64,000 bases of DNA from BD2-11 sp965221785 (lineage in GTDB: Bacteria; Gemmatimonadota; Gemmatimonadetes; Longimicrobiales; Gaopeijiaceae), in NCBI GenBank assembly GCA_965221785.1, contig CBDCSR010000002.1:186001-250000 (forward strand), written 5' to 3'. Both the position numbers and the translations under genes were made by a program. This document shows, in pieces, positions 35,772-45,614 of the stretch. The notes below the pieces were generated by a model. It made no database searches and had not been told where the DNA came from. It saw only the letters and a list, made by a program, of their open reading frames with translations. How positions within the stretch are numbered: position 1 is the first letter of the stretch; the number at the start of each line of letters is the position of its first letter.

Positions 35772-35840
35772 GCCCCCCGGCAGCAGGGAGATAGCGAGCG
35801 CGTCACGCTCCCCGCGGCAACGGCGCGGACGGCGTGCCGG

Positions 35841-37421
35841 CTACCCGACGGGTGGCCTGCCGGGCGGCCGCCTCCGGGCCGGGGCCGGCGGTGGACCCGA
35901 GGACCGGGGCGGAGGACCCGACTGCGCGGATGGAGGCGGCGGGGTCCCGGGGGAGCTGCCGGGGCTCGACCCGGCTGCCGGCCCGGCCGATTGCGAAGGC
36001 GGCCGCCCGGCGGGCGGAGGCGGCGGGTCGCCGGGCGGAGTGCGCGGCCGCGCCGAAGGCGGGGCACCGGAACCGGCGGGGGGCGGCTCGCCCCGCCGCT
36101 GCAGCACCGGTCGTTCATCGCGGCCTTCGGCGGCACGGGCGGCGGGAGGCACCGCCGTAACCGGGCGCAACCGCGCGCCGCGAACGGCCGCGTCCGGGAG
36201 CGACCCGTCAGGCTGCGGGGAGATGGCGGGGAGCGGCACCGCGGGCGGCGCCTCCACCACGCCATCCCGCACGGGTTCCCGCGACGCCACCGGGTCGACC
36301 CCCTCCGCCCGCACCTCGCCGGCCGCAGCCGTGGACTGCCCCACCGGCGCCTGGTCGGTCCCGACCGGGTGCGCCTCGACCGGCCCCTGCCCGCGGGCGT
36401 CCGCGCTCGGCTCAACATGGACGGACGGCACCGCCGCCGTCGGCGGCCGCATAGCCCTTCCCGGCAGCAACGGCCCTCCCCCCGCACCTGCCGCTCCGGT
36501 TCGCGCACCCGCCCCCGGCCGCATCGGCTCACGCAGGCCGGGAACCCGCGCGGTGGGAACCCCACCCGACTCCTGTGCAGCATCCCTGCCGACGCCCCGC
36601 TGGCGCCCGTCCCCCGACCTCGTTCGGATCAGGGGCGTCGCAGCTTCGCCATCGGCGCGCTCCGTGAACTCGAACATGGGACGCGACGGCTCGGGCGGGC
36701 GCGTGTACACCACCCGGTCGCCGCTGTACCGGTACAGCGGGTAGTAGTACGGATCGTCGTGGATCACGACCCGGAAGTCGGTGCACCAGTGGCTGTACGG
36801 GTTCCAGTCGAACATCGGTCTGAACCCGTGACACTGGTAACACAGGAAGCGCGGATAATCGTGGGGACGGTCGATGTCGTAGGCGACAAAGTCGAGCGCG
36901 TACTCCCCTGTCCGCTCCGGAATCAGCGTTGCGACCACATCGTCCATCATCAGGAACGGATCGCGATATGCGGCCTGCGCCAACCCGGCCAGGTTCCACC
37001 CGCCCGCGTACCGCGAGTACGCGAAACCCGAGAAGTCGAGTGGCGCCGGGGACGCGACCATGAAGAGATAGCCCTTGCCCTCGTCCTCCTCCACCTGCCA
37101 ATAGCGCGACTCCGGAAACAGCACCCGGTAGTCGCGCCCACCCAGCGCCAGGTGGCCGTCGGTGGGAGAGCCGGGATGGAGCAGGCGCGCGAAGCCGTTG
37201 GTGTCGATGTGGAAGATGCTCACGTAGGCGTCGCGCGAGGCGCGGTAGAAGACCCGCACCAGGTCGCCGCGGCGCAGCACCGGACTCGTGCCGCGATCCA
37301 GCCAGATGCGCGACTCCAGGGGCTCGTCCCGGGCTGCGAACCGCTCCTGGGCGCCCATGGGCGTCGCACACAGAAGCGTCAGCCCGAGTACCGGGCCGGT
37401 GGCCAACCTGCCGAACCGCAT
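35841..37421 (-). CDS. DUF4384-like secreted protein with a long Pro/Ala/Gly-rich tail
   Basis: A 526-residue exported protein. Signal peptide LATGPVLGLTLLCATPMGAQ. Residues 30-140 match the DUF4384 pattern (SRIWLDRGTSPVLRRGDLVR; VFYRASRDAYVSIFHIDTNG; ARLLHPGSP), a beta domain found in many serine kinase and secretion contexts. A middle part rich in aromatic residues and with FLCYQCHGF and WCTDF cysteines follows. From about residue 260 the chain is low-complexity, rich in Pro, Ala, Arg, Gly and surely disordered. ATG at 37421 gives the signal peptide at the right place; the frame stays open 24 codons upstream. Function unknown. About 255 bp without a gene separate it from the divergent DUF58 gene. 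Confidence 0.8.
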   Translation of the reverse strand: MRFGRLATGPVLGLTLLCATPMGAQERFAARDEPLESRIWLDRGTSPVLRRGDLVRVFYRASRDAYVSIFHIDTNGFARLLHPGSPTDGHLALGGRDYRVLFPESRYWQVEEDEGKGYLFMVASPAPLDFSGFAYSRYAGGWNLAGLAQAAYRDPFLMMDDVVATLIPERTGEYALDFVAYDIDRPHDYPRFLCYQCHGFRPMFDWNPYSHWCTDFRVVIHDDPYYYPLYRYSGDRVVYTRPPEPSRPMFEFTERADGEAATPLIRTRSGDGRQRGVGRDAAQESGGVPTARVPGLREPMRPGAGARTGAAGAGGGPLLPGRAMRPPTAAVPSVHVEPSADARGQGPVEAHPVGTDQAPVGQSTAAAGEVRAEGVDPVASREPVRDGVVEAPPAVPLPAISPQPDGSLPDAAVRGARLRPVTAVPPAARAAEGRDERPVLQRRGEPPPAGSGAPPSARPRTPPGDPPPPPAGRPPSQSAGPAAGSSPGSSPGTPPPPSAQSGPPPRSSGPPPAPARRRPPGRPPVG

Positions 37422-37678
37422 CGTCCTGACTCTTCCCCCTCCGGGCGGGCGCGACCCGCGAAACGAAACCATGGGCTCAATGTGCTGCACCATGCGTGCC
37501 AGCGCAGGCGCCCGTCGCCTTCCTCTAACCTATCCGAGCCTGAAGTCCTTCCCGCAAGTACATGTGAGTCTGATACCTTCCATTCAAGGGCCTCCGGCGG
37601 CACATGCCATCCGTCGCACACAGGACCGGAGCCAGGCGGGCATGGCATCCTCTCCCACGGTTTTCTAGACTACGCACC

Positions 37679-38632
37679 ATGAACGAACCCAACACCTCCC
37701 CACCCGACGCCCGCCTCGGGACCGCCGCAGGCCGGCGGCGCGCCGACCTGATGGACCCGGTCGCGCTGTCGGAGGTCGGCGGCCTCGAGTTCATCGCGCG
37801 CGAGGTCGTGGAGGGATTCTACATGGGGCTGCACCGATCGCCGCACCGCGGGTTCTCCGCGGAGTTCGCGGAGCATCGGGCGTACCAGGCCGGGGATGAC
37901 CTGCGCTACATCGACTGGCGCATGTACGGCCGCTCGGACCGATTCTACGTGAAGCAGTTCGAAGAGGAGACCAACCTTCGCGCATACCTCCTCCTCGACA
38001 ACAGCCTCTCGATGGCGTGGTCTTCGCAGCCCGGGACGCTGGCCACCAAGTCGTGGTACGCGAAACACCTGCTGGCATGCATCGCGCTTCTGCTCCTGGG
38101 TCAGGGGGATCTGGTCGGCTTCGCGTCCTTCCACCACGAGATCCAGGCCCGGCTCGGACCCAGCGGAGGGCGCAAGCAGTGGCACGAGGTCATCCGGCGC
38201 GTCTCGCCGCTCGAGCCCACGGGCCTGACCTCCGCGCATTCGGCGCTGCGGGACATCGCCGGACGTCTGCGCCGCCGGGGTCTGATCGTGCTGCTGTCCG
38301 ACCTGCTGATCGACCCGGAGGAGACGCGGTTGGCGCTCCGTTATCTCAAGCACTACGGCCACGAAGTGCTCGTCTTCCACATTCTGGATCCCGGAGAGCG
38401 CGAGTTGCCCCCCGCGGGCGACGTGCGCTTCTTCGATCCCGAGAGCCGCGATGAGATCCAGATCAGCGTGCCGGACATGCGTCTCGAATACCGGGAGGCG
38501 GTGGCGAGCGCGATCGCGGAGTGGGAACGCGCCACCCGGCCCTACGGGATCGACTACTGCATGATCGAGACGAGCCAGCCCTTCTCGCTCGCCTTGAGAA
38601 CGTATCTGCGCAAGCGGCAGAGACTGGGATAG
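37679..38632 (+). CDS. DUF58 / von Willebrand A-like protein
   Basis: A 317-residue cytoplasmic protein of the DUF58 family that works with MoxR ATPases and Bat proteins. The family start is seen as GFYMGLHRSPHRGFSAEFAEHRAY and GDDLRYIDWRMYGRSDRFYVKQF (near 65-90), and the metal-site-like DNSLSM follows near 105. First gene of DUF58 - BatA/VWA - mfd; no MoxR gene is in the window. There is no ribosome site before the ATG at 37679, and TAGACT lies seven bases upstream, so the message may be leaderless. Confidence 0.9.
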   Translation: MNEPNTSPPDARLGTAAGRRRADLMDPVALSEVGGLEFIAREVVEGFYMGLHRSPHRGFSAEFAEHRAYQAGDDLRYIDWRMYGRSDRFYVKQFEEETNLRAYLLLDNSLSMAWSSQPGTLATKSWYAKHLLACIALLLLGQGDLVGFASFHHEIQARLGPSGGRKQWHEVIRRVSPLEPTGLTSAHSALRDIAGRLRRRGLIVLLSDLLIDPEETRLALRYLKHYGHEVLVFHILDPGERELPPAGDVRFFDPESRDEIQISVPDMRLEYREAVASAIAEWERATRPYGIDYCMIETSQPFSLALRTYLRKRQRLG

Positions 38633-38644
38633 GAGCCGGACGGC

Positions 38645-40603
38645 GTGGGCTTTCTGAACCCCCTCTTCCTCGCTGCCGCGGCGGTGGTCGCGGTCCCGCT
38701 GATCCTTCATCTCTTCCACCGCCACGAGCTGCGCCGGGTCCCGTTCCCCGCGCTGCGCTATCTGCTGCGCGCCACGCGCGATCATGCGCGCACCATTCGC
38801 ATCCGTCAGCTGCTGCTGCTGCTGGTCAGGGTTGCCATCTGCCTGCTGCTCGTGCTGGCGGGGAGTCGGCTTTTCTGGAGGGGCGCAGGGGGCACGCATC
38901 AGCCCACCGCGCTGGTGATCATCCTGGACAACTCGCTCAGCTCCGGGCTGGTGCAGGGAGAACAGCGCGTGCTCGATCGATTGAAGGCGCTGGCCCTCGA
39001 GACCCTCGACGAGGCCGGGCCCGAGGATCGCGTCTGGGTGATGAGGGCGGGAGAACCGTGGGATGTCGCGGTCCCGGGCTCGCCCGTCCAGGCGCGCGCG
39101 CGTGTGCTCGAAACCCAGGTGAGCAGCGGACGAGGGGATCTCGGCGGCGCGATCGAGAGAGCCGGCGCGCTGGTCTCGGCGGCACCGCTCGACGAATCCG
39201 AAATACAGGTGCTGTCCGACCTGCAGGCCACGGCGTTCCCGGGCGACGCACCCGTGGCGCTGCCCGCCGACACCCGTCTCCTCGTGTACCATGCACCGTC
39301 CTCCCCGGAGGACAACCGTTACCTCAGGGAGGTACTGGTGGGCGGGGGTCTCGCACCCATGACGAACGAGCGCTCCCAAATGTCCATCGCCGTCGGGAGC
39401 GCGGGGGAAGGCGGGGATACCCTGGCGGTGCGGCTGGTCGTGGAAGGGCGCACCGTCGGGGCGACCACCATTACGGCGGGATCGGAGGCGCTGCTCAACG
39501 TGGGTCCGTTCGCGGGGGGCATGGTGAGCGGGTACGCCGAGATCGACCCGGACGCGCTGCGCGGCGACGACCGCCGTTTTTTCTCGGTGTCGGTGCGGCC
39601 TCCGGTGGGGGTGTCGCTCCGGGGGGATGGCGGCTTCTTCCTCGAACAGGCGATCGAAGTGCTTGCTCGAGCGGGGCGGGCGCAACGGACCGCGGACGCG
39701 GCCACCCAGGTAGTCCTGAGCGTCGGCGGAGAAGGGCTGGACGGCCGGCCCGGCGGTTCTGCCGCAGTCGTGGTTCCCCCCTCCGACGGAGCGATGCTGC
39801 CCGCCCTCAACCGGCAACTCCTGCTGGCGGAGATCCCGTGGCGTTACGAGAGCGAGACCGGCGCCGGTGAGATCGGGGTGGCCGACAGCCGCCTGCCGGT
39901 GGCCCTCGACGAAGTGCGCATCCGCCGCCGCTATCGCCTGGTTGCCAACGGCGAGGAAGCGGCGGGTCTGGTCCAGGCCACCCTCGACTCGGGCGAGCCC
40001 TGGATCGTGACCGGCACCGCCCCAGGCGGACCCTATCTGCTGCTCGGCTCACCGGTGGACGCAGAGGCCACCAGCCTGGCGGTGTCCGCCCCCATGCTGC
40101 CCCTGGTCGAATGGATGGTGTCGCGCTGGCCCTTCCAGAGCGACGGCAGGTCCTTCACCGTCGGGGACGTGTTACCTGTTCCGGCCAGCGTTGACGCCGT
40201 CGCCGATGCCGCCGGCGCGCGGACGCCGGCCGGGCCGGGCGCCCAGGTCGTCGCGCGCGCTCCGGGGCTTTATCGCCTGCTGGCCGGCGACTCCCTCGTG
40301 CAGCAGGTCGCGGTCAACCCGCCCGCGGCGGAGTCGATCCTGGAGCCGATCGCGGAGGGCGCCCTCGACGGCCTTCTGGGGGACGACTACGACCGGGCCG
40401 ACGCCTCGTCCTGGCGGCGCGCGGTCTTCGCCAGCCGGCAGGGCACGGAGGTATGGCGCTGGCTCCTCGTCGCCGCGCTGGCGCTGCTGCTCCTGGAATC
40501 CCGTGTTGCCGCCACCGGCCGGCGCGCCCGCTCCTCGGGCGACGCCGCCATGCCGGGCTCCCGCGCCCCGTCCACCTCCGGCCCCCTTCCTCGAGCCGGA
40601 TGA
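38645..40603 (+). CDS. BatA/VWA-domain membrane protein
   Basis: A 652-residue membrane protein. The BatA-type N-terminus is GFLNPLFLAAAAVVAVPLILHLFHRHE, followed by a second helix (IRQLLLLLVRVAICLLLVLAG), a VWA-like domain (VIILDNSLSSG near 100), a large periplasmic part and a C-terminal helix (WLLVAALALLLLESRVAATG). Family members are linked to MoxR/DUF58 complexes of unclear function (first seen as aerotolerance proteins). GTG start, 12 bp after DUF58; the stop overlaps the mfd start as ATGA, so expression is coupled. Confidence 0.87.
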   Translation: MGFLNPLFLAAAAVVAVPLILHLFHRHELRRVPFPALRYLLRATRDHARTIRIRQLLLLLVRVAICLLLVLAGSRLFWRGAGGTHQPTALVIILDNSLSSGLVQGEQRVLDRLKALALETLDEAGPEDRVWVMRAGEPWDVAVPGSPVQARARVLETQVSSGRGDLGGAIERAGALVSAAPLDESEIQVLSDLQATAFPGDAPVALPADTRLLVYHAPSSPEDNRYLREVLVGGGLAPMTNERSQMSIAVGSAGEGGDTLAVRLVVEGRTVGATTITAGSEALLNVGPFAGGMVSGYAEIDPDALRGDDRRFFSVSVRPPVGVSLRGDGGFFLEQAIEVLARAGRAQRTADAATQVVLSVGGEGLDGRPGGSAAVVVPPSDGAMLPALNRQLLLAEIPWRYESETGAGEIGVADSRLPVALDEVRIRRRYRLVANGEEAAGLVQATLDSGEPWIVTGTAPGGPYLLLGSPVDAEATSLAVSAPMLPLVEWMVSRWPFQSDGRSFTVGDVLPVPASVDAVADAAGARTPAGPGAQVVARAPGLYRLLAGDSLVQQVAVNPPAAESILEPIAEGALDGLLGDDYDRADASSWRRAVFASRQGTEVWRWLLVAALALLLLESRVAATGRRARSSGDAAMPGSRAPSTSGPLPRAG

Positions 40604-43600
40604 ACACGCGCGACAACGTCATTCTCGACCTCATCGAGGCGACCGCGCCCTTCCGGTCCCTTCGAACGCGGCTTCCGAACGCCGGGCACGAGCTGTCCCT
40701 CGGAGGCGCGTGCGGATCGCTGGGACACGCCCTGCTGGCCGCTCTGGCCCGTGGTACGCGGGATCGCGTGATCGTGCTCCTCGCCCCGTCGCCGGACAGG
40801 GCGGTCGCCGCCGAGGCGGACCTGGAGGCCCTCGTGGGCCCGGGTTCCGTGGCCGCCTATCCCCAGCGCGAGTCCCTCCCCTACGAGAGCGACGACTTCC
40901 ACATCGAGATCGAAGGGCGCCGGGTGGAGGCCGTGGAGGCCGTGTTCGGCAACCGCTGCCGCCTGCTGGTGACCACGCCGCGCGCCCTCCAGGAGCGAGG
41001 CTCCTTCCCCACCCGGCTCACCCACCTGCACCTCACCCTGCGGACGGGCGCCGAGGTCGGGCTCACCGCTCTGGCGGAGCAACTCCGGGAGCGCGGTTTC
41101 CACAAGGTTCCTCTGGTCGAGGAAGTCGGTCAGTTCGCGGTGCGCGGGGGCATAGTGGACGTCTTCTCCTTCGGTTCCTCCGACCCGGTGCGCATCGAGT
41201 TCATGGGTGACGAAATCGGTTCCATGCGCCGTTTCGGCATCTTCGACCAGCGGTCGAAGGGGCCGGTCGCCGAGGTGCGCCTGCTCCCGGTCAGGCTGGG
41301 CGATGGCGGAGGGCCGGACGCTCCCGGCGCGCCCCGCTCCCTGCTCGACCTGCTGCCCGCGGACACCCTGGTGGCGCGCTGGGCGGGCCACGAACTGAAG
41401 GCCGCCGCGGAGCACACATGGAGGGAGGTGGAGCGCCGCCACGCCGAAGCGGTCGCGGGCGGAGACGAGCCTCCCCCGCCGGACACCGTCTGTCTCCGCC
41501 CCCGGGGTCTCCTGGAACGGCTGGGCGGCCTCCCCCGGCTGGCCCTCTCCTCGGCCGCCGATGGGGAGATCCTCTTCGACTCGGAGCCACCGCCGGCCAT
41601 CTCCCGTGACATGAAGCGTTTGAAGGGAGTGCTGCGGGACGGCGCCGCCCGCGGCGACCGGACCCTCGTCCTCTGCGACAACGAGGGGCAGATTCAGCGC
41701 CTGGAAGAGATCCTGGGAGGGCAGACGCGCCTTCCGGCGGGCGCCCAGCTCGCCGTGGGGGCGCTGGACAGGGGATTCATCCTGAACGACTCGGCCCCGC
41801 GCCTGCGCGTCCTCACCGACCACGAGATCTTCCTGCGTACCCGCCGCATTCGCCGGCGGCGCCGGTTCCGCGGCTCCGCTTCGCTCGATAGCGTCGCGCA
41901 GTTGACCCCGGGAGACGCGGTCGTGCACATGGACCATGGCATCGGCCGCTTTCGCGGACTCGAGCATGTCACCATCGGTGGCGAGGAGATCGAGTCGATT
42001 CTGATCGAGTACGCGGGCGCGGAGTTCCTGCGCGTGCCCGTGTACCGGCTCGATCTGCTGGAGCGGTGGGTCGGCGGCACGGAGGAGGCAAGGCCTCCGC
42101 CGGTGCACCGCATCGGCGGGAAACGCTGGAAGAATCTGCGCGCCCGCACCGAGCAGGCCATCCGCAAGGTCGCCACCGAGCTCCTGGAACTCTACGCCCG
42201 CCGGGAGATGGCCCAGGGTCACGCCTTCGCGCCCGACACCCGCTGGCAGAAGGAGATGGAGTCGTCCTTCCTCTACGAGGACACGCGCGATCAGCGGCGC
42301 GTGGTGGCAGACATCAAGCGGGACATGGAGGCGGCCGCGCCCATGGACCGGCTGGTCTGCGGGGACGTGGGCTACGGCAAGACCGAGGTGGCGATTCGCG
42401 CCGCCTTCAAGGCCGTTCAGGACGGCAGGCAGGTCGCCGTGCTCGCGCCCACCACCGTGCTGGTCGAGCAGCACGCACGCACCTTCGGAGAGCGTCTCGC
42501 CGACTACCCGGTGACCGTCGGGGCACTGAACCGGTTCCGGAGCGCCAAGGAGACCGCCCGCCTGCTGGAGGAGATCCGCAAGGGGACCCTCGACATCGCC
42601 ATCGGCACCCACCGCCTCCTCTCGAAGGATGTCGTCTTCAGCGGCCTCGGCCTCCTCGTCGTCGACGAAGAGCAGCGCTTCGGGGTCCGCCACAAGGAGC
42701 GGCTCAAGCGGCTGCGGGCTTCGGTCGACGTGCTCACCCTCACGGCCACGCCCATTCCACGCACCCTTCAGCTCTCCCTCGCCGGCCTCCGCAACCTGTC
42801 GCTCATCCGGACTCCGCCCCGCGACCGGGTCCCCATCACCACCCACGTCATCCCCTGGAACGACCATATCCTGTACGATGGCCTGTGGCGCGAGCTCGAC
42901 CGGGGCGGCCAGGTCTTCTTCCTCCACAACCGCGTGCAGACCATCCACAGCACGGCCGAGAAGGTGCGCGCGCTGGCGCCCGGCGCGGCCGTCGCCGTCG
43001 CCCACGGCCAGATGGGCGGCCGGCAACTCGACCGGGTGATGCTCGATTTCGTCAACGGCGACGTGGACGTGCTGGTCTGCACCGCCATCATCGAGAACGG
43101 CCTGGACGTCCCCAACGCCAACACGCTGATCGTCGACCGCGCCGACCGCTTCGGGCTCGCGCAGCTCTATCAGATCCGAGGACGGGTCGGGCGCTCCGAC
43201 CGCCACGCCCACTGCTACCTGGTCGTCCCCGACGGTGTTTCCCGCGACGCCATGCGGCGCGTGCGCGTGCTCGAGCGCCACACCGACCTGGGGAGCGGCT
43301 ACGCCGTGGCGATGCGCGACCTGGAGATGCGCGGCGCGGGCAACCTCCTCGGCGAGAACCAGTCGGGGTACGCCCAGGCGGTAGGTGTCGACACCTACAT
43401 GCGCCTCCTGCGCAAGACCGTGGAGCGAATGAAGCGGGGACGGACCGACGAGCCCGCACTGCGCGATCCAGAGATCTCGCTCGCGGGATCGGCCTACCTG
43501 CCGGACAGCTACGTGCCCGATTCGGGACAGAAGCTCCACCTCTACCGCCGACTGTCGCGCATCGCGACCAAGACCGAACTCGACGAGTTCGCAGCGGAGT

Positions 43601-43917
43601 TGCGCGACCGCTTCGGGGCGCTGCCTCCCCCGGCGGACCGCCTGCTCGACGGCCACGTGCTGCGCCTGCTGGGCCGCGGGATCGGCCTCCAGCGCATCCT
43701 GGTGCGCGGACGGCGCGCGCGCCTCACCTTCCGGGACGACATGGTGCCCCGGCTCACGGCGCTGGAGGAGCCGCTCCGGGACCGATTGATCGCCGTGGAG
43801 GTACGCAGGATGTCGCCGCTGTCGCTCGTGCTCCGCCAGGAGGGCGCGGACCCGCTGACCGCCACACTGATCCGGGCGCTGGACCGGCTGTCGGCGAATC
43901 GCGCCAGAGCCGCGTGA
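40600..43917 (+). CDS. mfd: Transcription-repair coupling factor Mfd
   Basis: An 1105-residue DNA translocase that removes RNA polymerase stalled at lesions and recruits UvrA. In order: UvrB-homology part (about 1-330, with YPQRESLPYESDDFH), the RNA-polymerase-interacting CarD-like domain (VVHMDHGIGRFRGLEHV near 440), RecG-like helicase with Walker A GDVGYGKTEVA near 588, DEEQRFG near 688, TATPIPRTL, then VCTAIIENGLDVPNANT and QIRGRVGRSDRHAHCYL, and the TRCF C-terminal domain. Length is near the family norm. ATG at 40600 overlaps the previous stop. Confidence 0.97.
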   Translation: MNTRDNVILDLIEATAPFRSLRTRLPNAGHELSLGGACGSLGHALLAALARGTRDRVIVLLAPSPDRAVAAEADLEALVGPGSVAAYPQRESLPYESDDFHIEIEGRRVEAVEAVFGNRCRLLVTTPRALQERGSFPTRLTHLHLTLRTGAEVGLTALAEQLRERGFHKVPLVEEVGQFAVRGGIVDVFSFGSSDPVRIEFMGDEIGSMRRFGIFDQRSKGPVAEVRLLPVRLGDGGGPDAPGAPRSLLDLLPADTLVARWAGHELKAAAEHTWREVERRHAEAVAGGDEPPPPDTVCLRPRGLLERLGGLPRLALSSAADGEILFDSEPPPAISRDMKRLKGVLRDGAARGDRTLVLCDNEGQIQRLEEILGGQTRLPAGAQLAVGALDRGFILNDSAPRLRVLTDHEIFLRTRRIRRRRRFRGSASLDSVAQLTPGDAVVHMDHGIGRFRGLEHVTIGGEEIESILIEYAGAEFLRVPVYRLDLLERWVGGTEEARPPPVHRIGGKRWKNLRARTEQAIRKVATELLELYARREMAQGHAFAPDTRWQKEMESSFLYEDTRDQRRVVADIKRDMEAAAPMDRLVCGDVGYGKTEVAIRAAFKAVQDGRQVAVLAPTTVLVEQHARTFGERLADYPVTVGALNRFRSAKETARLLEEIRKGTLDIAIGTHRLLSKDVVFSGLGLLVVDEEQRFGVRHKERLKRLRASVDVLTLTATPIPRTLQLSLAGLRNLSLIRTPPRDRVPITTHVIPWNDHILYDGLWRELDRGGQVFFLHNRVQTIHSTAEKVRALAPGAAVAVAHGQMGGRQLDRVMLDFVNGDVDVLVCTAIIENGLDVPNANTLIVDRADRFGLAQLYQIRGRVGRSDRHAHCYLVVPDGVSRDAMRRVRVLERHTDLGSGYAVAMRDLEMRGAGNLLGENQSGYAQAVGVDTYMRLLRKTVERMKRGRTDEPALRDPEISLAGSAYLPDSYVPDSGQKLHLYRRLSRIATKTELDEFAAELRDRFGALPPPADRLLDGHVLRLLGRGIGLQRILVRGRRARLTFRDDMVPRLTALEEPLRDRLIAVEVRRMSPLSLVLRQEGADPLTATLIRALDRLSANRARAA

Positions 43918-43998
43918 CGCGATGCCGGCGAACCTGGGCGAGCGAACTCCGGGGAATGGGCATACTATGCACGCAGGCCTGACCATCGGGAGTGAAAC

Positions 43999-45456
43999 AT
44001 GAAGGGTTCCTTGCACACCGTCCCACGGCTCCTCGGGGCCGCCTGCATCGCGGCGCTCCCCGCAATCGGCGGGTGCGGCGATTCCGCTCCAGGCGACGAA
44101 GTCGTCGCCCGCGCGGCCGGCTACGAGTTGTCCGTGGACCAGACCGCCGATCTGCTAGCGCGCCAGGCTCAGCTTCCCGACCAGGCCGACGTGGTGGAGG
44201 CCATCGCCGGTCTGTGGATCGACTACACCCTGTTCGCCGTCGCCGTCCTGGAGGACTCGACCTTCCAGCACATCGATCTGCTCCCGCTGGTGAGGCAGGA
44301 GATCGAGCAGGAGCTCGTGGCGCGCCTGCGCGAGCGCGTGATCCAGGTGGACACCGCCTTCACCGAAGAGCAGCTGCGGCAGATCTACGAGGAGCAGGCG
44401 GCGGGGGCGGAGGTGCGCGCGCGCCACATCCTCCTTTCGCTCGATCCGGGAGCGGACGCCGCCACCGCCGACAGCGTCATGGAGCTCGCTGGCGGCCTGC
44501 GCCAGCGGATCCTGGCCGGAGAAGACTTCGCGGCCCTGGCCGGTGAGTTCAGCCAGGACCCGGGGACCGCGACCCAGGGCGGAGACCTGGGGTCCTTCCG
44601 GCGCGGCCAGATGGTTCCGGCCTTCGACTCCGCAGCGTTCGCTCTGGAGCCCGGCGAGGTCAGCGGTCCCGTGCGCACGGGTTTCGGAGTCCACATCCTG
44701 CGGGTCGACGAGCGGACCCAGCTCCCGTTCGAGGAGGCGCGCTCCCAGTTCGAGCCACAGCTCAAGCTCAGCCTGGTCAGCCAGGCGGAGGAAGCCTACC
44801 TGGGGCGCGTCATGAGCCGCGCCGAAATGGAGCCCGTAGACGGCGGCGCCGAGATCGCCCGTCAGCTGGCCACGCGTCCCAGCCAGCAACTCAGCCGTCG
44901 GGCCGCGGCCCGTGAACTCTTTCGCTTCGAGGGGGGCGCGTACACGGCGGCCGATTTCCACCGCTTCCTGAGCGAGCAGGGACCTCCTTTCCGCGCACAG
45001 GCGCGCAACGCCACCGATGACCAGCTGACCACGCTACTCGGCAACCTCGCCCAGAGCAAGGTCCTGGTGAACGAGGCGGAGCAGGCCGGCATCACGCTCA
45101 GCGATGTCGAGCAGGACTCGCTGCTGATGGTCGCCCGCACCCGCTTCACGCGCGCAGCCCGCGACCTGGAACTGACCAGCCTGACGCCGGCGGAAGGGGA
45201 ATCCACGCGGGACGCCGTCGAGGCCATCGTGCGCCGCGTCATGCAGCGCATCATCGACGGAGACGAGAACATTCCGGCTCTCGGACATCTCTCGTTCGCG
45301 CTGCGGGAAGAGTACCGGGCCGACGTGTTCGAGAACAGCTTCAGCGCGGTGACCCAGCGCACCAGCGAGTTCAGGGTGATCCGGGGCCGCTCGCAGCCGA
45401 TCCAGCCCCCGGACTCCCCGGTTGTGGCTCCCAACGCGCCTCCGCCCGGCAATTGA
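43999..45456 (+). CDS. Parvulin-type peptidyl-prolyl isomerase lipoprotein
   Basis: A 485-residue lipoprotein. The lipobox is in ALPAIGGCGDS. It has a SurA/PrsA-like helical N-domain, one parvulin domain (about 140-245: ARHILLSLDPGADA, FAALAGEFSQDPGTATQGGDL, GPVRTGFGVHILRVDE) and an extra helical C-terminal part of about 200 residues ending in PPPGN. Such proteins assist folding of outer-membrane or secreted proteins. The start is preceded by GGGAG; a possible -10 TACTAT is at 43963-43968. It is followed by a second parvulin protein. Confidence 0.88.
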   Translation: MKGSLHTVPRLLGAACIAALPAIGGCGDSAPGDEVVARAAGYELSVDQTADLLARQAQLPDQADVVEAIAGLWIDYTLFAVAVLEDSTFQHIDLLPLVRQEIEQELVARLRERVIQVDTAFTEEQLRQIYEEQAAGAEVRARHILLSLDPGADAATADSVMELAGGLRQRILAGEDFAALAGEFSQDPGTATQGGDLGSFRRGQMVPAFDSAAFALEPGEVSGPVRTGFGVHILRVDERTQLPFEEARSQFEPQLKLSLVSQAEEAYLGRVMSRAEMEPVDGGAEIARQLATRPSQQLSRRAAARELFRFEGGAYTAADFHRFLSEQGPPFRAQARNATDDQLTTLLGNLAQSKVLVNEAEQAGITLSDVEQDSLLMVARTRFTRAARDLELTSLTPAEGESTRDAVEAIVRRVMQRIIDGDENIPALGHLSFALREEYRADVFENSFSAVTQRTSEFRVIRGRSQPIQPPDSPVVAPNAPPPGN

Positions 45457-45614
45457 GGAGGAAGGCGATGTCCCCGGAGGCGCACGGACGACCTTGGGGA
45501 CGCACGGCCCGGCGGTCCGGAACCCGGCGCGGGCAAGGGGTTTACACGGGATCGGAGCGCCGATGTGCGTTCCGTCCCTCGCGCAATCCACCGGCATCCG
45601 CAGGTCGACATCGC

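Noticed and set aside
35796..35810. Hairpin GAGCG/CGCTC after the module 1 ankyrin gene
   Set aside because: Five base pairs and no T-run; expected often by chance in GC-rich DNA.
40387..44016. 1209-residue minus-strand frame over mfd
   Set aside because: Mfd on the plus strand has complete helicase motifs.
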